64,000 nucleotides of DNA from Oegoconia quadripuncta (GCA_949316235.1 OX438743.1:24921771-24985770), one strand, 5' to 3'. Shown: positions 56,601 to 60,037, counted from the stretch's first letter. Notes: generated from the letters alone by a model not told the origin. Numbers and translations: made by a program.

Positions 56601-59088
56601 ACATGGGTAGAGTACCAATAGAATAAAAATGTTTTCTGAATGAATGAATATATGTATATTCATTATCACAAACATTCTGATATACAATCTCCTTATGAGT
56701 AATGACTTATTTTTTTTTTTTATATATATGAAGGCGGCAAACGAGCATGCGGGTCACCTGATGGAAAGCAATCACTGCCGCCCATGGGCACCCGCAACAC
56801 CAAAAGGGTCACAGATGCGTTGCCGGCCTTTGAGGAAGGTGTCCACCCCAGAATAAGTAGGGCAGCCTGAGCGATGAGGGATTCTCCAGCAGTGCTGGTA
56901 CCCTCCTGGGGTACTAACTCTTTAAATACCGCTACCATTCTGGAGAGAGACTGGAAGGTGGACCTCCGGCGCCCTCGCTCACCGGACGAAGCGCAGTGGC
57001 AAAATGCCACTACTCAGACGTCGGTCTTCTGCGAGAGGGTGGTACTTCCCCGGTCGAGCCGGCCCATTCATGCTGCAAGCTAATAGCTTGCAGCGTGGCT
57101 CTACCACTACAATGGTTAACAAAACCACACTTATGGTTAAAGATGAGCCATGTTTGATGAAAATCGGTTAGCCGTTGCTGGTATTTGCTTTTGACAGAGT
57201 TGTTTGATGTATTTGGATAATATCATCATTTTTGAGGGTTTTTTAAATATTCCATTTATAGTTATTTGTTATCGTGGAATAATCATAGACATAATACAAC
57301 ACAAGTTAAGTATTAAGTAACATTAAAAAAAAAATGTCCAGAGGGCGGAGTGTGAGTTTTGTTTCGACTTAACTTTACTACCGCATTCACGTTTACGTGA
57401 CGATTTGTATGGAGAAATGTGCAGCGCCTCTAGCGGATAGTTTGCAAAACGATTTTTTTCATAGGGACTTTTTTCGTAAACGCGAACGCGATGGTAAAGT
57501 TAAAAACGAGGCAAAACTCACACTTCGCACACTGGAACATACATTCACGCCATAACTGGGCTCCTGTGCTTCATCTTTGGCTATAACGTCTCCAGCCTAT
57601 TATAAAAATTAAATTTACATAAGATAATACTTAAATTGATTTGAAATTCATTCAATTATTTAAAAATTGCGTAATTAACAGATCGAAATATAAAGACCAA
57701 CCTTATATCGATTGGTATAAGTAGTGAAATCGATTCGATGGATCGGTTGCGGGTTCGAATTCCGGTAGACGTAAATGTTTATATGATGAATATGACAAAT
57801 ATTTATGTATGTTTATGCATTATATAGTATTTTGTACAGACTTTGGCTAGTTTGGGACTATCTATTAGGTGTAAGTGTATCCGAAATGTTTATTTATTTA
57901 TTAGAATTCCTTAATCTTGGGATCTTCAATGGCAGAGTGAGTATTCATTGATATCTCGTACTTCATATTAGGCCTCATAGTCACTTTCCATCACGTTAGA
58001 TTGTTCTCAAACGTGTATCCAGTCCATGAAGGATGTATTATATTTGAGATTGAATCTTTTTTGTTTGGTTGGACAAACCTTCAGGGTGGTCTCATACAAA
58101 GATAAAGATCTGATAATGCGTTTCGATGTTAGGGAATGGAAAATTATATAAGTCGGTTGTTTAGTCAATTTTCGACTGTTTAAACTCCTTGAAATTTTAC
58201 TATCTCAATAAATACCTTCGGCCTCATCTTCACTTAACATCAGGTGTGATTGAGGTCAAGTACCAATCCCTTGCGCATACAAAAAAAAAACAATTATTAT
58301 TGACGTAAATCTCATCCCATCTTGTAAGCCAGGATCTACAGAGGTTGTATACGCTTTTATAATAAGGTTCCAGTGGACATTCAAAATTTACCTTTAAATA
58401 AATTCAAAACCATCATAAAACAGACATTATTTACAAAGGCTATTATAAAATTTCTGACTATCTGGATCATAAGCAAGCATGGACATAGACCGCTCGGCGA
58501 TATTCAGTCTAATTATACAATATAATATAAGCCATACTTATTTAAAAGGGCAACCCTTGAGTTTCTTGCTCGTTCTTCTCTGGGGAATCTGCTTTGTGAA
58601 TGAGCAATAATGTCAATAATTTTAATATTAAGATAATCTTTATCCTACGAAATAAATATTTCTTGACTTTGACTTTGTTCTCTGCACGGAACGGTACTCT
58701 ACGTTACTCAATTGCTATGGACCCCAGATTAATTAAAAAACAATTTAAGGGTGAAAAAGTAGGACAGAAAGAAAGTCCCACATCGTCCCAATAAATGGGA
58801 CTGTACCTAACGTGACGTAAAAAATCCAAAAAGCTAACTGTATAGGAGCTTTGCCATTTGGCAGTCGGACACCTGGCAATTTGTTGCCAGACTGTAAAAA
58901 AAAAAACTATCGTTAGTACATACCGGCTCTCTGTTGTGCTTCTTCTCGTTTGTGACCAGATGAACGTCCGGATGACTAGATTTTGGAGAATGAGATGGTG
59001 CTGTCCCAAAAACCATTTCAACATCATTCAAGTCCGCATGTCTATCTTTGTTATCTCTCACAGCTTCCACTTTGTGATTACTTGACAT
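17465..59088 (-). CDS. Ninjurin (membrane protein), multi-exon gene spanning 41.6 kb
   Basis: Ninjurins are small two-pass plasma-membrane proteins. NINJ1 oligomerises to rupture membranes in dying mammalian cells, and insect ninjurins act in adhesion and stress responses. Exons on the minus strand: 59088-58924, 35833-35731, 31746-31627, 27970-27881, then 22013-21946 or 21252-21122, then 21048-20875 and 17668-17465. Phases are consistent: 987 bp (328 residues) with the 21252 exon, or 924 bp (307 residues) with the 22013 exon. The conserved core is about residues 208-311: [29 protein letters not shown], membrane segment 1 (about 247-270), NSRYNVKDD and ADKINNMTV, and membrane segment 2 (about 291-311). 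The N-terminal 200 residues are acidic, His/Pro-rich and probably extracellular. Identity is strong; isoform structure is inference. It is closest in type to Drosophila NijA/B/C, and I do not assign which. Confidence 0.92.
17728..18071 (-). mobile_element. MITE family A, copy 2 (right flank of ninjurin terminal exon)
   Basis: Inverted relative of 16840-17193 over about 340 bp: ctcaatcttgaggctgtatc, acccgagatgcgtcttaag, gtctactcagctgagatcac and the closing gtttattaatacgtgcctta. Its left terminus is rearranged (a short extra taggccttagtcttatc). Separated from copy 1 by 534 bp containing the exon. Confidence 0.85.
18416..19758. mobile_element. Pogo-type DNA transposon, internally deleted
   Basis: Ends are the inverted repeats ggggagagtcgggtagcc, flanked by TA on both sides (18414-18415, 19759-19760), as expected of the pogo/Tigger branch of Tc1/mariner. 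At 1343 bp it is too short for a full transposase. It keeps only the DNA-binding domain and a C-terminal zinc-finger-like piece. Confidence 0.85.
18604..19190 (-). pseudogene. Deleted pogo/Tigger-like transposase
   Basis: From an ATG at 19190 the minus strand encodes a psq-type helix-turn-helix ([34 protein letters not shown]) and the following [20 protein letters not shown] helix of pogo-class transposases. It then jumps through a Lys/Thr-rich stretch to [15 protein letters not shown]. After a frameshift near 18750 a [12 protein letters not shown]...YYYCDV tail follows, resembling the PHD-like C-terminal finger. The whole DDE catalytic domain is absent, so it cannot be a functional transposase. 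Confidence 0.8.
20180..20460 (+). pseudogene. Non-LTR retrotransposon reverse transcriptase fragment
   Basis: In broken + frames it reads [20 protein letters not shown] followed by [13 protein letters not shown]. This is the conserved start of the Jockey/CR1-type reverse transcriptase domain. Frame breaks and stops flank it. Located in the last ninjurin intron. Confidence 0.75.
20515..20640 (-). repeat. RTE-type LINE 3' fragment
   Basis: Carries the common motif tgctgaacataggcttccct followed by an aaaccatcaa...ggtcatcggtccacc segment. It is a recurrent lepidopteran LINE tail, also seen at 22122-22235 and in diverged form near 51950. Non-functional. Confidence 0.5.
20875..21048 (-). CDS. Ninjurin core exon (amphipathic helices and start of membrane segment 1)
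   Basis: 58 codons, phase 0 to 0: acceptor gtttccag|tcc, donor tttcag|gtgaag. Encodes [20 protein letters not shown], then [16 protein letters not shown], the signature helices of the ninjurin family, and [16 protein letters not shown] entering the membrane. This exon alone is enough for family assignment. Confidence 0.95.
21122..21252 (-). CDS. Ninjurin alternative exon F
   Basis: Acceptor tttagcag|aa, donor gcgccg|gtacgc; phase 1 to 0, so it can follow exon D and precede the core exon. Encodes [20 protein letters not shown], then [12 protein letters not shown] and TVPTMAP. A second acceptor at cactag|a would give phase 2. It cannot be spliced together with the 21946-22013 exon without breaking frame. 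A partial duplicate lies at 31820-32076. Confidence 0.8.
21390..21480 (-). repeat. Inverted relative of the 36290-36460 repeat
   Basis: Shares, in reverse orientation, cataatccac...cgcggccc and the adjoining attggtgg-like text with the copies at 3800 and 36290. Old and degenerate. Confidence 0.4.
21946..22013 (-). CDS. Ninjurin alternative exon E
   Basis: Acceptor gtttacag|ac, donor cctggg|gtattt; phase 1 to 0 over 68 bp. Encodes (D)[18 protein letters not shown] and MIPG. It enters and leaves with the same phases as the 21122-21252 exon just downstream, which is what mutually exclusive cassettes look like. Confidence 0.75.
22122..22235 (-). repeat. RTE-type LINE 3' fragment
   Basis: Contains actgctgaacataggcctcc and cgactttccgcggccttcat...ggtcgtttgtccac. 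The same tail family is seen at 20515-20640. Confidence 0.5.
22918..23101 (-). repeat. SINE S1, truncated (tail half)
   Basis: Runs from the A-tail (T-run on the + strand) and atgcatgacgggttcgtact through caacaatgctattaacattg, stopping at ttggcggc. The tRNA-like head is missing. Confidence 0.85.
23225..23455 (+). repeat. Interspersed repeat ending in gcgaagccgc..aaaagctagta
   Basis: Shares with 41330-41578 a series of blocks: gtttgtttgttcctcaatca, cggcgaaacggatcaacgga, ggtatataggtagaat, then gcgaagccgcaggcaaaaag. Non-coding family of unknown class, common in moth DNA by my recollection. Confidence 0.75.
24050..24194 (+). mobile_element. MITE family A, short derivative
   Basis: 145 bp: starts taaggtccatcttaataaac, ends gatttattaatacggcccta, with ctcaag motifs inside. 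It is an internally shortened relative of the elements at 16840, 17728 and 28053. Confidence 0.7.
24388..24720 (-). repeat. SINE S1, full length
   Basis: From the poly-A tail (24388) to the tRNA-like head (gggatcgaacccgcgacctc, ccacggaggcgg) at 24720. The B box (ggttcgatccc on the minus strand) is intact. Confidence 0.92.
24950..25309. mobile_element. PIF/Harbinger-type MITE
   Basis: 360 bp with terminal inverted repeats aggtcttagcatacgtgacg, flanked by TTA on both sides (24947-24949 and 25310-25312), the target duplication typical of PIF/Harbinger. A + strand fragment at about 25091 reads [20 protein letters not shown], reminiscent of the acidic N-terminus of insect Harbinger transposases. 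Confidence 0.85.
25400..25553 (+). repeat. SINE S2, 5'-truncated
   Basis: Only the 3' half is present: tgtgtagtttatcacccatc, ctggtatttataatacaagc, gtggaactagatggtgatgt and an atttatttatt tail. The tRNA head is missing. Confidence 0.8.
25838..25982 (-). repeat. SINE S1, head half
   Basis: gatggtggtagctagccagg through the ccacggaggcgg terminus. The B-box region is mutated (gggccggacccgctacctcc). Tail half missing. Confidence 0.85.
26443..26615 (-). repeat. SINE S1, internally deleted
   Basis: Tail part and middle are present, with a deletion of about 45 bp after the ccggaaaccc block. It stops after gctagccaggcgg, so the head is missing. Confidence 0.8.
26616..27060. other. Unassigned, somewhat coding-like stretch
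   Basis: About 440 bp of less AT-rich sequence with no open frame of note on either strand and no recognised repeat motif. It directly follows a truncated SINE. It could be a decayed gene or transposon piece; I do not recognise it. Confidence 0.3.
27450..27735 (+). repeat. LINE 3' end with TTGA-type tail
   Basis: A short frame ends in [20 protein letters not shown] and stop, followed by an A-rich tail that turns into tgattgattgattga repeats. That is the 3'-end style of several insect non-LTR elements. Strongly 5' truncated. Confidence 0.5.
27881..27970 (-). CDS. Ninjurin cassette exon D
   Basis: 90 bp, phase 1 to 1: acceptor tagtttcag|at, donor ttacg|gtgact. Encodes an acidic, His/Pro-rich segment, [20 protein letters not shown] then [11 protein letters not shown]. 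As a multiple of three with equal phases it can be skipped without breaking the frame. Confidence 0.8.
28053..28377 (-). mobile_element. MITE family A, copy 3
   Basis: Same orientation as 17728-18071: starts taggccagtattaataaacc, has cccgagatacgtcttaagaa and tactcagctgagatcactt, ends gtttattaatacggacctta. Confidence 0.85.
28573..28608. repeat. AT-rich perfect palindrome
   Basis: tatagtttatatata and its inverted copy are separated by a few bases, giving a strong cruciform-capable hairpin. No element association was seen. Confidence 0.8.
28688..28925 (-). repeat. Fragment of the element at 54859-55616
   Basis: Inverted, diverged copy of about 54905-55150: shared blocks include cacttaatttaattgtt, ggtataaaaaaatt, acttgttcggcaaactag and ttgcctatttaatga. 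Lacks both termini. Confidence 0.75.
29110..29430 (-). pseudogene. Tc1/mariner-like transposase C-terminal relic
   Basis: The minus strand reads [20 protein letters not shown] followed by DFF, where the E/DLNPL motif sits at the third catalytic position. After a frameshift it reads [15 protein letters not shown] and [18 protein letters not shown], the usual C-terminus. Inactive fragment of the same superfamily as the frame at 1-619. Confidence 0.75.
29580..29820 (+). repeat. Interspersed repeat shared with 56720-57110
   Basis: Nearly identical for about 120 bp to the copy near 56735: ggcaaacgagcatgcgggtc, acctgatggaaagcaatcac, aacaccaaaagggtcacaga, gttgccggcctttgaggaag. After that the two diverge. 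Class unknown, non-coding. Confidence 0.8.
30291..30620 (-). repeat. SINE S1, full length
   Basis: Tail T-run at 30291, body, and tRNA-like head ending ccacggaggcgg at 30620. The B box is mutated (ctggtgatcgaatcagcgac), so it is an older copy. Confidence 0.9.
30960..31216 (+). repeat. Tandem duplication, about 120-bp unit
   Basis: cagtattgttgacacagcgc through caatttatgtt occurs at about 30960-31075 and again at 31092-31216, near identical. The second copy has an 8-bp internal duplication of aattgagg. No function seen. Confidence 0.9.
31213..31500 (+). repeat. Interspersed repeat (catacataaagtcacg family)
   Basis: Shares with 43109-43330 the blocks gcatacataaagtca, tatcccaaat...ggtcagagatatccc, aaatatacagaaatgcac, gtggaaagtcccttagtcgc and cttttacgacaccca. 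A repeat of this kind is common in moth and butterfly DNA by recollection; class not settled. Confidence 0.75.
31627..31746 (-). CDS. Ninjurin cassette exon C
   Basis: 120 bp, phase 1 to 1: acceptor gcactag|gt, donor gaaa|gtatgt. Encodes [20 protein letters not shown], then [20 protein letters not shown], an acidic His-rich segment. Shares LLEPDxxK with exon B, suggesting exon duplication. Its length allows in-frame skipping. Confidence 0.8.
31820..32076 (-). pseudogene. Decayed or alternative duplicate of ninjurin exon F
   Basis: On the minus strand, after a strong acceptor (tgcttcttcag|cgg at 32077/32076), an open frame runs to a TGA at 31820, with a 12-C run near its start. About 38 bp near 31860-31900 match exon F (ATCCTCTCCCGGGCCG then GACTACATCGC). 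In the exon F frame they encode [12 protein letters not shown]. The frame of the upstream part does not match the exon F frame across a 7-C run (24 against 16 bp), and no donor follows. It is either a dead duplicate exon or an alternative 3'-terminal exon. Confidence 0.5.
32265..32475 (-). repeat. SINE S2 copy
   Basis: cagcgccatctaggtccaca, ggataccagatggttgataa, then a head with gcttcgaacccgcgacca and ccactacaccaaacaggg. A middle portion of about 50 bp is deleted. Confidence 0.85.
32480..32710 (-). repeat. SINE S3 copy
   Basis: Directly follows the S2 copy: caccaatcatctagccccaa, actatggatactagataac, ttcgtattcatcacgcaagc and a damaged tRNA-like head ending near 32710 (cactacaccgaccggtcgtc). 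Confidence 0.85.
33190..33718 (+). repeat. 16-bp minisatellite, about 32 units
   Basis: Tandem gggctacttctcattA/cactt units of 16 bp. The array is cleanest from about 33275 to 33718 and degenerates toward its left end. Two main variants (catta, cactt) alternate irregularly, with rarer cattg and ctaatt units. A block containing cattg-cactt-ctaatt..cattt-catta occurs twice, 272 bp (17 units) apart, showing segmental duplication inside the array. Confidence 0.95.
34250..34535 (+). repeat. LINE-like 3' end, uninterrupted copy of the retrotransposon target
   Basis: Contains cctacgaggatacagagaag, ttattctgtatatctacttt, agccctagcttcgcctgaaa and ends in an aattaataaatatatttgat tail. The same sequence at 43925-49870 is split by the LTR retrotransposon, so this copy shows the pre-insertion structure. 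Confidence 0.85.
34680..34981 (-). repeat. SINE S1, near full length
   Basis: Tail at 34680 (short), body with small deletions (the ggctatcttatctctgacaa block is lost), head ending ccacggaggcgg at 34981. Confidence 0.9.
35050..35170 (+). repeat. Repeat fragment shared with 50073-50170
   Basis: cgactgcccaagaaaggagg, gaatgtatgtatgt, ccagcctaaacggcttgatc and gattttgaa recur at 50073-50170 with substitutions. Short, non-coding and of unknown class. Confidence 0.5.
35731..35833 (-). CDS. Ninjurin exon B
   Basis: Acceptor tttttttacag|cat, donor ctg|gtgagt; phase 0 to 1, so it follows exon 1 directly and leads to cassette C or D. Encodes [20 protein letters not shown], then [14 protein letters not shown]. 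Acidic and Pro/Gln-rich, predicted extracellular. Confidence 0.82.
35872..36137 (-). repeat. SINE S2, full length
   Basis: From the aaataaatatcc tail through cagcgccatctagttccaca and ggataccagatggttgatat to an intact head (gggattcgaacccgcaacct, ccactacaccaaacaggtcg). The B box ggttcgaatccc is intact. A good reference copy of S2. Confidence 0.92.
36290..36460 (+). repeat. Interspersed repeat, copy of 3800-3990
   Basis: gggcccataatccaccacgc, then ggtagatttatgtcagac, tagtggtcatctgacag and gtaggccagcgacttag match the 3800-3990 copy. Non-coding. Confidence 0.45.
36757..36948. repeat. Long near-perfect hairpin (arms about 85 bp, loop about 20 bp)
   Basis: Left arm from aatcgactcccaaaa through cacctaatggaaagtg; right arm from cacctttccattaggtga through ttttgggagtcgatt. 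Mismatches are few. The arms contain the lepidopteran repeat with gagcacaatctcacctaatg, also seen around 57940 and 63930. It is probably two head-to-head copies or a foldback element. Confidence 0.9.
37428..37520 (-). repeat. SINE S2, 3' fragment
   Basis: Tail and 3' body only: aataaataaatatccttgg, cagcgccatctaattccaga, ggataccagatgtttgatat. It ends just before the S1 copy at 37552. Confidence 0.8.
37552..37882 (-). repeat. SINE S1, full length
   Basis: Full structure from T-run to ccacggaggcgg, with an intact head (gggatcgaacctgcgacctc). Inserted next to a truncated S2. Confidence 0.92.
39238..39307 (+). other. tRNA-like sequence (SINE head or tRNA relic)
   Basis: gtccgtggctcagcggttaa is a good A box. 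The B-box position reads ccgggttatattcccagg, which breaks the ggttcnantcc consensus. About 70 bp. More likely a tRNA-derived repeat head than a working tRNA gene. Confidence 0.35.
39385..39597 (-). repeat. SINE S3 copy
   Basis: acaccaatcatctagtccca, ggatactagataacggata, ttcgtattcatcacacaaac and head gggattcgaaccagcaacca. The best-preserved S3 copy. Confidence 0.88.
39789..40215. mobile_element. MITE family C, copy 1
   Basis: Terminal inverted repeats of about 25 bp (gtctttacctatgaaattgg at left, inverted ccaatttcataggtaaggac at right). The interior has no coding capacity. An inverted relative lies at 51393-51757. Confidence 0.8.
40636..40974 (-). repeat. SINE S1, full length
   Basis: 18-base T-run at the tail end, complete body with a small deletion after cccggaaacc, intact head (gggatcgaacccgcgacctc) and ccacggaggcgg end. 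Long pure tail and good boxes suggest a younger insertion. Confidence 0.93.
41330..41578 (+). repeat. Interspersed repeat, copy of 23225-23455
   Basis: gtttgtttgtttgttgctca, acggcgaaacggatgaacgg, ggtatataggtagaatataa, gcgaagccgcggaaagctag. Same family as 23225-23455. Confidence 0.75.
42302..42497 (+). mobile_element. MITE family B, copy 2
   Basis: cagagggcggagtgtgagtt at left, inverted actcgcacttcgcacacag at right, core with gtgcagcgcctctagcggat. The most complete copy of the family. Confidence 0.85.
42690..42826 (-). CDS. Candidate exon inside ninjurin intron 1 (uncertain)
   Basis: An open 137-bp stretch on the minus strand with a fair donor (cagag|gtgaag) and a weak acceptor (ataag|caa). 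The only open frame reads like protein ([20 protein letters not shown], then MNPTFEQ). It would run phase 0 to 2, which does not fit exon B. It could join the alternative phase-2 acceptor of exon F or start another transcript. It may equally be a relic of another gene. Confidence 0.3.
43109..43330 (+). repeat. Interspersed repeat (catacataaagtcatg family)
   Basis: Second copy of the repeat at 31213-31500: tgcatacataaagtcatgac, ggtggtcagagatatcccaa, ttttttggtggaaaggccca, tagtcgccttttacgacaca. Confidence 0.75.
43925..44080 (+). repeat. Left half of the LINE-like repeat split by the retrotransposon
   Basis: Homologous to 34270-34430 up to agccctagcttc, where the LTR element begins after its GTCT target duplication. 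The right half resumes at 49754. Confidence 0.85.
44085..44303 (+). repeat. 5' LTR (219 bp)
   Basis: Starts tgtggcgtcaccgcac, ends gggagaccaaa. Differs from the 3' LTR by two extra bases (acacagagcgcgg against acacagcgcgg). Its short length is typical of CsRn1-type elements. Confidence 0.93.
44304..44321 (+). other. Primer-binding site
   Basis: ttggtgaccccaag begins directly after the LTR. tggtgacccc matches the 3' end complement (including CCA) of tRNA-Trp, the primer reported for CsRn1-clade elements. Pairing after the first ten bases is imperfect. Confidence 0.6.
44322..45507 (+). other. Retrotransposon leader, about 1.2 kb untranslated
   Basis: Between the primer-binding site and the gag ATG. 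Includes a 19-20 base T-run near 44866. No convincing frame was found. Unusually long for a small Gypsy-like element and may contain packaging signals. Confidence 0.5.
45508..46353 (+). CDS. gag: Retrotransposon Gag
   Basis: Start chosen at ATG 45508 ([10 protein letters not shown]), though an in-frame ATG exists at 45463; 281 residues from 45508. A coiled-coil-like N-terminus (about 5-35) is followed by a capsid-like region ([20 protein letters not shown], then the [18 protein letters not shown] homology typical of insect Gypsy Gags). The C-terminal finger is Cys250, His253, Cys263 and Cys267 (CX2HX9CX3C) instead of the usual CCHC. It forms the virus-like particle and binds the genomic RNA. 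Its end overlaps pol by about 60 bp. Confidence 0.9.
   Translation: MATPEDLEKQRENLEQRMEELMKENASLHAKLSPSHSQVMKVSVKLPPFWADKPAIWFAQAEAQFEISGITQDSTKYSHLVSMLDTRLSSEVDDIIVQPPKENKYDYLKAELIRRLSPSQEQRMRQLLTDEELGDRKPSQFLRHLRSLAGTAFQAEDIIRQLWMRQLPPNIQAILIAQTDVALDKVAQLADKIIEVTPSIPTVRAASAPTTLDSSNTHHDDSAQVVDSVRVGRTKFNPKHKPQLEGLRPCWYHKKFGNKATKCTSPCAWDHQHQVNTNRSR
46293..49511 (+). CDS. pol: Retrotransposon Pol (protease, reverse transcriptase, RNase H, integrase)
   Basis: Open frame of 1072 residues in the -1 frame relative to gag, overlapping it at 46293-46353. It is probably expressed by -1 frameshifting, though no textbook slippery heptamer is evident. Protease DTGS at about 47-50. Reverse transcriptase with YVDD at 347-350. 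RNase H with TDAS at about 500-503 and TDHK near 566-569. Integrase zinc finger His688, His692, Cys722, Cys725; catalytic triad Asp754, Asp813, Glu849 with the DD35E spacing. A YTGPHKIL segment near the end is a GPY/F-like module. All catalytic residues are present and no internal stop was found. Confidence 0.95.
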   Translation: MYLTVCVGPSTPGKHQPQSVAAATDCASPGRRLFVTDRTSKRRFLVDTGSDLCCFPRCLLNGRRIATNYELSAANGSSIKTYGNLHLLLDLGLHRDFTWQFVVADVSTAIIGSDFLAHYNLLPDCAHKRLVDGKSGLATCAQVSSATQASVKVVTAGDNSPFHNLLSEFPDITRPPGIHRELKHATVHFIKTTDGPPVAARPRRLGPEKLRAAQKEFADMVNTGTARPSKSPWSSPLHMAPKKDTTWRPCGDYRALNARTVADRYPVRHIGDFSHNLAGSTIFSTIDLVKAYQQIPVHSEDICKTAIITPFGLYEFPYMTFGLRNAGQTFQRFVDEVVRGLEFCFAYVDDILVFPLDTTSHAHHLRILFQRLHEYGMVLNPSKCVFGASEVSFLGYRISAAGTRPPEDRVNTLMEFPPPKTVQGMRRFLGMINYYRRFLPKAAQYQARLIDAVASTNSKGAKPFPWTPELHDCFEACKKSLSSATILVHPNCNATLGLFTDASSSHIGACLQQKNYNDWQPLAFFSKKLTSKQAEQPAYYRELLAVYESVQHFRHILEVQHATIFTDHKPLLYAFTQRRERLPPSQLNQLSFISQFTTDVQHLKGVDNVVADTMSRIEAISLEDDYAVLSKAQSEDTELRGLRFDSALKLEQVAIPGTGITILCDTSTGKPRPYLPEPHRRAVFDKLHNLSHPGTRATARLVAERYVWPNIQKDCRAWAHSCLSCQRSKISRHVTSPLGNFTSPSARFRHVHMDIIGPLPSSNGFTYCLTAIDRFTRWPEVWPMATITAEEVAETFVGGWISRFGVPAFVTTDQGRQFESGLFKRLNNMCATTRIRTTSYHPQANGMVERLHRQLKAALMCHGGSWFRALPLVLLGIRTALKEDLNCSTAELLYGESLRLPGELFVPSVSPKGTEDVSDFVIQLKSKMSALRPLPASRHTQPSTFVFKDLATATHAFLRDDTVRRPLQPPYTGPHKILKKTHKTLTLNVGSKQLEVSIDRTKPAHLEVDSSTQVPTAVSPRPESSPPAPESALPAVPDLPSAPDPQQLTQPAAPPVTTRSGRTVKPKQILDL
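49523..49536 (+). other. Polypurine tract
   Basis: ccgtgggggggtgg immediately precedes the 3' LTR. This is the expected primer for plus-strand synthesis, though G-rich rather than the mixed A/G more often seen. Confidence 0.75.
49537..49753 (+). repeat. 3' LTR (217 bp)
   Basis: Identical to the 5' LTR except for a 2-bp deletion, then the GTCT target duplication at 49754-49757. Confidence 0.93.
49754..49870 (+). repeat. Right half of the LINE-like repeat split by the retrotransposon
   Basis: gtctgaaacacaggattttc, ctagttcaggcactagtg and the aattaataaatatattgatt tail continue the repeat interrupted at 44084; compare 34411-34535. Confidence 0.85.
50073..50170 (+). repeat. Repeat fragment shared with 35050-35170
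   Basis: cggctacccaaggaatgagg, tcaagtgtatgta, ctagcctaaactgcctgacc, gatttcgaa. Degenerate copy. Confidence 0.45.
50253..50483 (+). pseudogene. LINE ORF C-terminal fragment
   Basis: A 76-codon open stretch reads [40 protein letters not shown] and [11 protein letters not shown], followed by an A-rich aataaataaataaaaataaa tail near 50555. This looks like the end of an insect non-LTR element. Class unassigned. Confidence 0.45.
50872..51012 (+). repeat. SINE S1, tail half
   Basis: ggttgtcagagataagatag through cctgatgttaag complement and gttgtgcataaaaaaaa; 5' truncated, + orientation. Confidence 0.85.
51393..51757. mobile_element. MITE family C, copy 2 (inverted)
   Basis: Reverse-complement relative of 39789-40215: gatccttacctataaaatcg at one end, ccaatttcataggtaaaggc at the other, with shared ttattatgtgatttagccca and ttccaaataaaaaacaaatt in the interior. 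Confidence 0.8.
51935..52159 (-). pseudogene. RTE-like LINE C-terminal fragment
   Basis: The minus strand reads [19 protein letters not shown], then [18 protein letters not shown] and a [21 protein letters not shown] end with stop. This is the conserved C-terminus after the reverse transcriptase in RTE-type elements. A 5'-truncated insertion in ninjurin intron 1. Confidence 0.75.
52290..52430 (-). repeat. Diverged relative of the 23225/41330 repeat
   Basis: Inverted match: gcgacttcgcacgc, aacgggataaaaaatatctg, ctacctatatacccaatttc, atccaaagccgttcatcc. Older copy. Confidence 0.5.
53433..53496 (+). repeat. SINE S1 fragment
   Basis: gttggtggtagggcatttta through gctaccacacatcttatcta; the middle-head junction only, directly followed by a LINE 3' end. 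Confidence 0.7.
53500..53820 (+). repeat. CR1/Jockey-like LINE 3' end
   Basis: The frame reads [20 protein letters not shown], then [13 protein letters not shown] and stop, followed by a conserved 3' region (cgttcttctctggggagtca) and a gaaataaaata tail. Same family as 58345-58665 and 60808-61160. The preceding S1 fragment and following S1 copy suggest insertion into a SINE. Confidence 0.8.
53821..53982 (+). repeat. SINE S1, tail half (possibly continuation of 53433-53496)
   Basis: gccgccaagcagcaatgtta through gaggtcaagtacaaacccgt. With the fragment at 53433-53496 it reconstitutes most of one S1 copy, split by the LINE end in between. Confidence 0.8.
54859..55616. mobile_element. DNA transposon with cagggtgtcccag ends, SINE nested inside
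   Basis: Inverted ends of about 45 bp share cagggtgtcccagaa, aaactg and tatgggaggtagctt. The interior has no full transposase. A SINE S2 copy (55194-55463) is inserted inside. The left end follows a TA; the right flank is not a clean TA. A fragment of the same family lies at 28688-28925. Confidence 0.75.
55194..55463 (+). repeat. SINE S2, full length, nested
   Basis: Intact head (tttggtgtagtggttaggaa, gcgggttcgaatcccgctag) and 3' end (gtggaactagatggcgctgt, atatttatttatt). Both polymerase III boxes are intact. Inserted into the transposon at 54859-55616, so it is the younger of the two. Confidence 0.92.
56480..56532 (+). repeat. LINE-tail-like sequence with CTAT microsatellite
   Basis: gtgtgactggagacacaaat followed by an A-rich stretch and (ctat)n. 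Looks like a 3' tail of a non-LTR element, otherwise unidentified. Confidence 0.4.
56720..57110 (+). repeat. Interspersed repeat shared with 29580-29820
   Basis: Same opening 120 bp as the 29580 copy (ggcaaacgagcatgcgggtc through gttgccggcctttgaggaag), followed by a longer, GC-rich 3' section not present there. No coding signal. Confidence 0.75.
57339..57533 (+). mobile_element. MITE family B, copy 3
   Basis: cagagggcggagtgtgagtt to actcacacttcgcacact, preceded by an A-run. Same structure as 42302-42497. Confidence 0.85.
57695..57903 (+). repeat. SINE S3 copy, degenerate
   Basis: Head-like gattggtataagtagtgaaa and ggttgcgggttcgaattccg, then ttatgtatgtttatgcatta, tttgggactatctattaggt. Older than the other S3 copies. 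Confidence 0.7.
57912..58030 (+). repeat. Repeat with cactttccatcacgttagat, relative of 63833-63990 and the 36757 hairpin arms
   Basis: cttgggatcttcaatggcag, ggcctcatagtcactttcca and ctcaaacgtgtatccagt match the block near 63858-63975 and, in part, the arms of the 36757 foldback. Confidence 0.6.
58208..58290 (+). repeat. SINE S1, tail fragment
   Basis: ttcggcctcatcttcactta, acatcaggtgtgattgaggt, then an A-tail. Only about 85 bp of the 3' end. Confidence 0.8.
58345..58665 (+). repeat. CR1/Jockey-like LINE 3' end
   Basis: cttttataataaggttccag, then an [20 protein letters not shown] frame and the cgttcttctctggggaatct tail. Inverted partner of 60808-61160 some 2.1 kb away. Confidence 0.8.
58924..59088 (-). 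CDS. Ninjurin first coding exon
   Basis: ATG at 59088 (context aacaATGt) and donor gagccg|gtatgt; 55 codons ending in phase 0. Encodes [35 protein letters not shown] and a His/Lys-rich end. No signal peptide, as expected for ninjurins. The frame extends upstream to another ATG at 59160, but the 59088 start is preferred because the upstream residues are low quality. Linked to the distant exons by phase and strand only. Confidence 0.75.
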
Positions 59089-59630
59089 TGTTATAGTAAA
59101 TAAACACTTTATGGAGCACTTTTCAATAGCTAAGTTAATACTACTTTTTCTATTATACAAAATACGAACACAAGTTGCCTTTTGTTATAAAGTTTCGACT
59201 AAACTGTTTGTGATGACTCACGGCTACTGTGGCCGAGCGGTCACGTCGGAGTGCGAACGGAGACTGACTTGTTTGAGACTTACGTTTACTAAACGTGAGT
59301 TGATTTCCAAAAATAACTCCGGTATATTACACTAAAGAAGTACTATAGTTAATAATTATTATGTAGTATAGTGATTTGTGGAGAACTGTGGAGGCTTCGT
59401 TGTACATTTTGACGAAGCGATCGAGTTGTTACTCCAGTCATTCATGCCACGATAAAGGTTCTAAATCAATCTGAAGATTGAGATCAAGTCTCACTTTTAC
59501 ATACCATTATTTTGGATATTGTTTAAATACACAATATCTCAAATTTCATCTAGCCCTTGTGTGGTAAATAAAGTTTTTCTAGAAATGGTTGTCTTGAATA
59601 GCATTTATAAACTCGTAAAGTTATTCGTTT

Positions 59631-59680
59631 TCGATTAGCGAAGTTAAGCAATTTCGTCTATCCGTGGATGGGTGACCAGT
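59631..59680 (+). other. 5S rRNA-like fragment
   Basis: cgattagcgaagttaagcaa and gtggatgggtgaccag resemble the internal promoter and following region of 5S rRNA, with the central part shortened. A pseudogene fragment or a 5S-derived SINE head; not a functional 5S gene. Confidence 0.5.
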
Positions 59681-59689
59681 AGTTTTTAT

Positions 59690-59868
59690 TTTTTTTATTT
59701 TACGCACGACGGGTTGGTACTTGAGCTCAATCACACCTGATGTTAAGTGAAGATGAGGTCGAAGGTGGAAGCTTACTGACCCGGAAACCCCAATACATTT
59801 GGAGGATTGGCTATCTTATCTCTGACAACCGGAACACAACAATGCTATTACATTGCTGCTTAGCGGCT
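59690..59868 (-). repeat. SINE S1, tail half
   Basis: Tail T-run, acgcacgacgggttggtact, then body to acattgctgcttagcggc. Head missing. Immediately follows the 5S-like fragment. Confidence 0.8.
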
Positions 59869-60037
59869 GCTTATGCAATAAAGCGTTATAAATAAACAAA
59901 TAAAACATGGAAATGTAAAAGATTTGTAATGTTTGTTAAAAGTATTTTGATCAATAAATAAAAAAAAACAGTTTCAAACCCTGCTACAAACTTCTACCAT
60001 CTCTAACTCGCCGATTTTTTTTCTTTTTTTTTTTAAT

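Noticed and set aside
59222..59270. tRNA-Ser/Leu-like start (tgtggccgagcggtcacgtc)
   Set aside because: An A-box-like motif is present but no B box follows at the expected distance.
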